64,000 nucleotides of DNA from Labia minor. Taxonomy: Eukaryota > Arthropoda > Insecta > Dermaptera > Spongiphoridae. Positions 14,001-21,900 of this stretch are shown in pieces; position 1 is the stretch's first letter, and every line of letters starts with the position of its first letter. The position numbers and the translations under genes were made by a program. The DNA is taken from positions 79,639,034-79,703,033 of the forward strand of contig OY720345.1 in NCBI GenBank assembly GCA_963082975.1, given 5' to 3'. The notes beneath the pieces are model-generated. The model was not told where the DNA came from. It ran no database searches and was given only the letters and a program-made list of their open reading frames with translations.

Positions 14001-15901
14001 ATTAAAATTCATTACTATTTGTTATAATGATTTATATGATATTTAATAATGTGGAATATGTTAAAAAGATGGATATCCAGAAGACCATATAATTTTTTTT
14101 GAAATGTAACAAACCACTTCTTCCCCATCCATCGAATCCTTATTTCTTTAGGAATGGGAATGAGTGGAACCTTTATTGCAATATTATTCATTGCTTTTGC
14201 TTAGTAAATCACATTAAGAAATCTATTATTTTATTTATTTAAATTATTTGAGAAGATACCCTCATTTTTAATAATAATATAAATTTATGATTAATTTTAA
14301 TTTTGGTTATAGTTTATAATATAATATTTTATATTTTCTCTTTAATTTAACTTATTATATATATAAAATCATGCCTATATTAATTTGTATATTGGATATT
14401 TCTTTTTCTATCTTCTTACTTTTTCTTGAATGGGTTTCTTCTTACACCAACAAGTTCCAGCCTAGAGAGAAACTACGGTACCGATATTTGACAATAGATT
14501 TGGGATCTCCTGCAACTACTTTGGTCAGTGGGTCTATTTTGTAATTATTTTTTCTTAATGTTAAAATGCTTTCTTTTTGGTGTGCTATTCTTAATCTTAA
14601 AAATAATGATAATAATTTAAAAATGATTATTATCTTTCTTTATAGATATTACATGCTGAACGTCCAAAAAATTCAGATTCTGAAGATATTTCTTCCCAAT
14701 TTGAAAATGTATGTTTTATATTATGAATTTTAATTTTATAAATTCAATAAAACCATGATTGATTTTTTTTAATTACAGATTCAAATATTGAATCCAAGAG
14801 AAGATGATAATCTTTTAGTTTCAACAGAAGAGCCAATTAAGCGTGCTTCTATAAGCTCACCAGAAATCTTAACTGAAAATATTTCCCAAAATAGAAATAA
14901 CATTCTTGACACGAGTACCAAAATATATAATTCCGCGCCAACTACAAAACAACCAATTATCTCAACCACAATAAATAATAACATAAATGATTTATCTATT
15001 ACACCAGGCAAAGCTGATATTTCAGTTCCTCCAAGTGAAAAATTGCAAATAATTACATCTGTGCCCTTTGGTTCTATTTCCAGTACCTTGAAACCACAAG
15101 TAACATCCACATTACCTGAAACCAAAATACCTACTACCAAATCTACAACAATTAAATCACCAACAACAACTGAAGCATCAACGACTATTAAAACAACAAC
15201 GAAACCATCAACAACTATTAAAACAACAACTAAACTACCAACAACTATTAAAACAACAACTAAACCACCAACAACTATTAAAACAACAACTAAACCATCC
15301 ACAACTATTAAAACAACAACTAAATCCCCAACAACTATTAAAACAACAACTAAAACGCCGATAACTATTAAAACTACAACCAAATCATTAAAAACTGTTC
15401 AAATAACTACTAAACCACCAAATAAAATTAACATTTCAACAAAATTACCTACAACAACAACAATAGTAAACAAAACCCTTCCAACAACATCTCGCCCCAG
15501 CGTCTTCCAGGGATTATCTCAATTTATTTTAAATAATTTGGTTAGTAGATTAAGGCAGTTAATAAAATAACCAAATCATATTTCACCACCATATGTATAT
15601 TCTATTGACCATGCATCATATTCATATAGTTTAGTTCATTTTATTTATAATAATAATAATAATAATAATAATTCAATCAATATATTTATATTGTTTCACC
15701 ATTAAGTTCAATTGGTAAAAATATGAGATTATTAAAGATTAAAATAAAGTAATTTTTGTTACCAACTTGGTTCTAAATTTGAATCAAATCATAATATGTA
15801 TGTATTTTGCTCTCGGTCTTTATTCACAAAAACGTATTTAATTAACATAATTGTGAAACAATCTATTCATCCAATTTTAAAATTAAAAAAATTATTAACA
15901 G

Positions 15902-15942
<41 letters not shown>

Positions 15943-18900
15943 TGTATATATGATTAGTTTTTTTCATATTTTACATTGGAACCACGCATAATGTACTTAT
16001 ATACATAGACATTACTTATTAATTTGATATAAGTACTATGTAAATAAAGAATTCTTTCTATTCAGAGACATTGAAATATTATGTGCGCCTTTAGATTATG
16101 CAACCAGTCAATCTATTTTATATAATATTTATAAACCAAGAAAATAATTTGGTCATATAAATTAATGGCCTAAAGAACAATGCCTCTGACTGGAAATGTG
16201 CTTTAATCAATTATATTAATAATAAAAATTATTAATTATATTAATTCAAGTGTGATCTTGCAACGAGGGTGTAAGAGAAGGGAAGAGAGAGAGTCCCTTT
16301 CCCTTCTATTTGGGGAGTTTAGTATCAAAAAAGGGACTTAAACTATATTTTAGAATCAGATTTATATATATAGTTTGAAAAAAAAATTCGTATATAGGAA
16401 AAATCAATTTGCTTAAATTCTAAATCCAAACTTATGAAAAAAAGCAAATGTAAATATTCATTATGATATTCAAATAGTTCAATACCAAATTATTTACATT
16501 ATTTTTCTATGTATATTGATAATAGTATATGGAAGAAATTGAATTTTATCAAATTTAAATTAATATTAAAAAAAAGAAACAAAATTATTTATTTGATAAA
16601 TTTCAACAACACAAAAATTATTTATAATTCCCATCGCTTAACTCAAATTACAAGATTGCACCTGCATTAAATAACAAATGAATATTAATAATAATATTAT
16701 AATAATAATAATTAAAAAAAAATTAATTTGGCACTCTTGCGGGATTCTAATGTAATAAAAAAACTTAAAAATATTTTCTGTAATCATAGTGTAAAATATT
16801 ATAATCGATTTTTATTAAATAAACACTAATCACTGGGATCAAAGTTATTTTATCTTGTAATATTTTATTTTATCTTCTATCCATACATATTATATAAATA
16901 CATATAAAAAATATTTACACGACAAATTCTATTATTGTATTTTTTTTAAAAATTTAGTGGGATGATTAATTTAAATATTTTTTTCTTTGTTGTTGTTGTT
17001 GTAGTCCAAATCCGTGAACACAAAAATGGTGGATGAAAAGGAACTTAATTCAGCAACAGCTTCACTTACGAAGACAACTCTTAAATCAGAAGTGATATCG
17101 ACGCTTACTACTCCAAAAACTTCCCCTATCACGACATCATCAGACATTAAGAGTGACGACATTAGTATTGAAAGAAATTCAGAAAATACGACTAAAACAA
17201 ATTCACTAACATCAATGATTATAGAATCTATTAATTTTCTAAATTCAAATATTAGTGTGCCGACAAACACTGACAGATCATCTTTCCCAAATAAGACAGA
17301 GGTTAATAGCATTCAGGATAGTTTAAATACATCTGAAAATAATACAGGTTATGATTATAGTACAACATCAAAATCATTAAATGATAGTTCTCTTGGAACT
17401 ACAAATATAAATTATAGTGAATTAGTAAATGTTTCAAATCCTTCTACAACAATTCCTGAAACAGCATCTCCAACAACCTCATCATCAATTAATGTATTAA
17501 CACCCAGTGTTACAACCAAATATAATCTCACTTCTCAAATATTAGAGACAACTACTTTACAATCAACAATGAAGACGATTCCAATTACAACTTCAAAAAC
17601 TACAATTACAACAATTTCAAATTCCAAAATAACCACATTAAAAAATACTAAAATGATATCATCAACTCCAAATACTACACCCAAATTAAGTTCAATAATT
17701 AATTTGGGAAATTTATTATCAATAAATTCATCTGATCAAATAAATGATAATACAATTAAACGAAGTACTAGTTCACCATTACAAAAAGGAAATATGTTAG
17801 ATAAAAACATTGAATCTTCTACACTTAAAACGATTTTATATCCAGAAAAAACATCATTAAACTTTACAGATATAATTGAGAAAAATACTCTAAATATAAA
17901 TATTTCCAATTCAAAGGAGAACAAAACAAATGAGAATTTATATATAGTTTTACCAAATAAAAATACAATAATTTCTTCAAATACTACTTCACAACAAATT
18001 TTGAAACAAACTACTACTGAAGATCCAATTCGATTTCTTCAAGAATTTGCTGCTGTTAATAATTTAGTAATTATTCAAATATATTAATATATATATATAT
18101 ATATATTTATTTATATTAATATAATATTAATAATAAACAATATCTAAATATCTAAATATCTAATAAATCTAAATTTCTCTCTCTCTCTCTAACTGTTTAG
18201 GTTAAAAGAAAACCTGAGATACCTCAAACCATTTTAAAGGAAGAAGATTTAGCTGATCAGGTAGGAAATATATTTTCTAAATTCTAAAAGATCATTATCA
18301 CACATTACTTAATGTATTGAAGTCTTTAAAGCAGCGTTTTCCAACTTGTGGGGCGCCCCCCCTCTAGGGGGCGCGAATGTATTAGAACCAATTTTTTTCT
18401 AAAATCTATAATAATCTATAATATGTTTTTGCTTAATTGAGAGTGTGTGGGTGTGTAATGTGTATGTGTGATTTTGTAGGCCATTAAATAAATTACTATA
18501 TTATGTGAGTATTTATGAAATTAGATTATTACAAGAATTAAGGTGAGCGCAAGAATTTTTTTTAAAAAAAGGGGGCGTCGGTACAGAAAGGTTGGAAACC
18601 ACTGCTTTAAAGGAATCTATTCTTGATATAATATATTATATGCATTCAATGTATGAAAACTACAACTGAAAGAGGAAAATATTTTCATTTTTTTTTCGAT
18701 TTCGTAATTATTTAATAATAATAAAAATGTATATTATGTTTTTTTTAATAACTAATAAACAAAACATATAATTATTAAGTTATAACTAATAAATAAATTT
18801 GAATACAAAATAAAATAATGATTTATATCTACTTAATAACATATTCATATAAAAACCATAATCTATAAAATTATAAATATTGCTTTAATGTACATACCTA

Positions 18901-21900
18901 CTAAAAATTTTCTTTACAATTTTTATTCCTTAAAAAATATCAAAATTTTGAACAATATATTTTAATTACAATTTATTTTTTTTTCTAAAAATATGTAGAA
19001 TTATTATAAAAAAATTTCTATTTTGTTGAATTTTGTTTTACGTTTTAATTCCTCATGAAACTTTAAAATTAATTAATTTTATTAATTACTTAACAAGATT
19101 TTTTTTTAATATTTTATAAAATACAGATAATCAAATTGGCTCAAGAACAAGCAAGAACGGAAAAAAATAATGTTGAAGATGTTAATGCTTTAGATATCCT
19201 TTCAAAAGTGGTGCGTGTTAATCTGTCTATTATCTTATTATTAAGAATATCAATTTTATGTTGGTGTTTATTAAAGGTTTCAGGAAAATCATTAATTTCA
19301 CCCCCACCACCCAAATTAAATCAAACAACTAAAGCGCCTCGTGTTCAAATTTCACCTGGAAGTAGCTCTGGAATTAGAAAACCTAATCCAGAAATTTCAA
19401 CAACACGAAAACCAAAAAGTACAACAAATCAAGCTAAATTAACTGATGAAGAATTGTTACAATTGTTTGTAAATGGAGGAAAAGTTAATCCAGTTAATCA
19501 AAAAAGAGTAAATATTATAAATATTGATTATTATTATTATTATTCGAAAAAAATTTAATAATAGATAAATAATATTATATGTAGACTCTTCAGTCGTTTA
19601 GTGGTTAGCACGACAGTCTACCACACTGAGAAACAAGACTCGAGTTCGCGCCTAGGGAAATTCATTAATTAATCATTTCTCTTTAAAAGCTCTACGTGAT
19701 CCTTAGGGTCTATCCCCAAATAATAATAATATTCTTATTTTCTAGACCCGGACCACTACAACTACAACCCCAAGGCCAAGAGGGCTAAGATTTTTCTTTG
19801 CATCATTATTCAATCCCAATAGGGTTAGTATCATTGCAATAATGAATTTTGAATTAAAAAAATGAAACGTTTAAATGGAGTGGTTGTATTTTGGTTTTTA
19901 TTTATATTCATTTCCTTAATGAACCTTTTACACTCACTTTTCTAATTTATTAATTTTTTTTTTTTCTAAGCAACCTTTATTTGGATTTGCATTCCCATCT
20001 ACTGAGCCGCCTCCAGTACGGTATACAACAGCCCGAGCTACATATACTCAAAGAGCACCTCTACCATCTTTAATTCAGCCTCAACCTGTTTCTATTACAG
20101 ATAATGTATATTTTTTTCGTATAGTTAAATATAATTAATATTTCATTAAGAAACCTTCTTAAAATTGGTGATGGTAGATGTTGCTTTAGTTTATCTAAAC
20201 TGGAGTTTATTATTTAGTCACTGATGGTATGTTACACGATTGTGCAGCACGTCCAAATGATAAAGCTTTATTATTATCAGAATGAGTGCTCAGTCGTATA
20301 GAGACAATACTAATCCAGGTGAGATACACCTGGTTGCGATGCAAATATAAAATGTTTTGTTTGGTGGTTTTAATGGGTAGTTATTCTCCTTTATCCAAAT
20401 AAGGTTGATTTTTTGAAGGATCAAGGGAGGAGGAATAGTAAGGGAATGGATGGAAAGGAGTCAACGGGTAAAGGGCATGATTCCTCTAGGTCTAGGTAGA
20501 AGAATCATGAGCTCACGTGAGGGCAGGGTCGCTACTCCCTGAAGTAGAAATCTTTTCTATTGGTATTTTAGAAAAGAATCTACCCGTTACCCATCAATCA
20601 TGTTTTTATGTATTAAAAATAATTTTAACTTTTATTATATTTTTTCAATGTCGTCATTTTCCATCTTAAATATTTAAATCCAATTAAATATTTTTTTGAA
20701 ATTATAAAAAAAAACCTCTGACTTTGTACGTCATACGTAAGGACAACGCCTATCAAGTCGATTATATCAATGAGGTGTCCTATGATCAGTAGAACGGGTC
20801 CTCTCAACCTTTACTTTGATTTTCTTGATCGGAGGCGCTATCAAGTAGCTTTTCCGCAATGTTGTTCCCGGAGGCTGAGTTGACTCCGTCCCATAGACCC
20901 CAGCTAGAGAAATTCCCTTGCCAGGCCCGGGACTTGAACGCGGGACCATGTGAATGTGAGGCAGGTTCGCTACCCACACACCCAATGGCGCCTTAAGAAA
21001 TTATACAGGTTGGATCAAAAGTCCGGTAACATTTCAAATGGTTATAAAAAATACAAATAGAGATATGAGAGAAAATATGTTTATTTATTATAAAGTACAA
21101 AAATCAGGGTTTTATTTTTTAAAAATAACGTCGTCCAAATGTGCCCCTTGTTTAGTTTGGCACCCCTGTATCCGGAAATTTTCCATCACCGCCCGACAAG
21201 TGTTTGGAGAAATGTTCTGAATTTCCTCGCGTATATTTTCTTTTAATTCTTTAATAGACTGAGGGTTGTTATTAAACACTTTACTTTTGAGGTATCCCCA
21301 AAGGAAAAAGTCCATTGGTGACAAATCCGGGCTGCGGGGTGGCCAGTTAATGTCACCTCTTTTGGATATGACTTTTTGCCCATAATTTTGGCCTTAATTG
21401 TTGTACAATTTGAATTTTATACGAGTGTAAATGTAAATCCTTGTGAAGAATACGATTTAAAGATGTCCTGGACACATTTCAAACACTAGACCGTCTCCTC
21501 GAACTTCTTTACCCAATTTTTAATTGCACGAGTTGATGGAGCTTGATTTTTATTTCGTATGTTGTACTGTGTACCAAATTTTCGTCGCGCTTCAATCGCA
21601 GAATCGTTGTGCTCCACTGAACGCCATGGCACTGAATTCCAACTAGCCGCTCTCGCGTTTAGTAACGCCCCGCTCCCCCTATCCCCCGCAATTCGAAGCA
21701 GCGCTCGATTCAAATGTTACCGGACATTTGGTCCACCCTGTATATACTTATTATTATTATAATTTTTGCTTTTTATATATATATATATATTTGTAATAAT
21801 AAACAATATCCTTCAAAAACTGTTTTAAATATAATATTTTTCTTTAATTTATATAAGTTAAAGTCTGAGACCCTTGGGGCAGGGTTTTTTTAAAAGGAAA

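Noticed and set aside
14781-15383. Minus-strand 200-codon frame rich in Val
   Set aside because: It is the antisense of the Thr-rich minisatellite (ACA/ACT read backwards gives Val codons) and has no independent support.
19583-19660. Possible tRNA gene in an intron
   Set aside because: The acceptor stem does not close and the 3' end runs into a SINE-like body.
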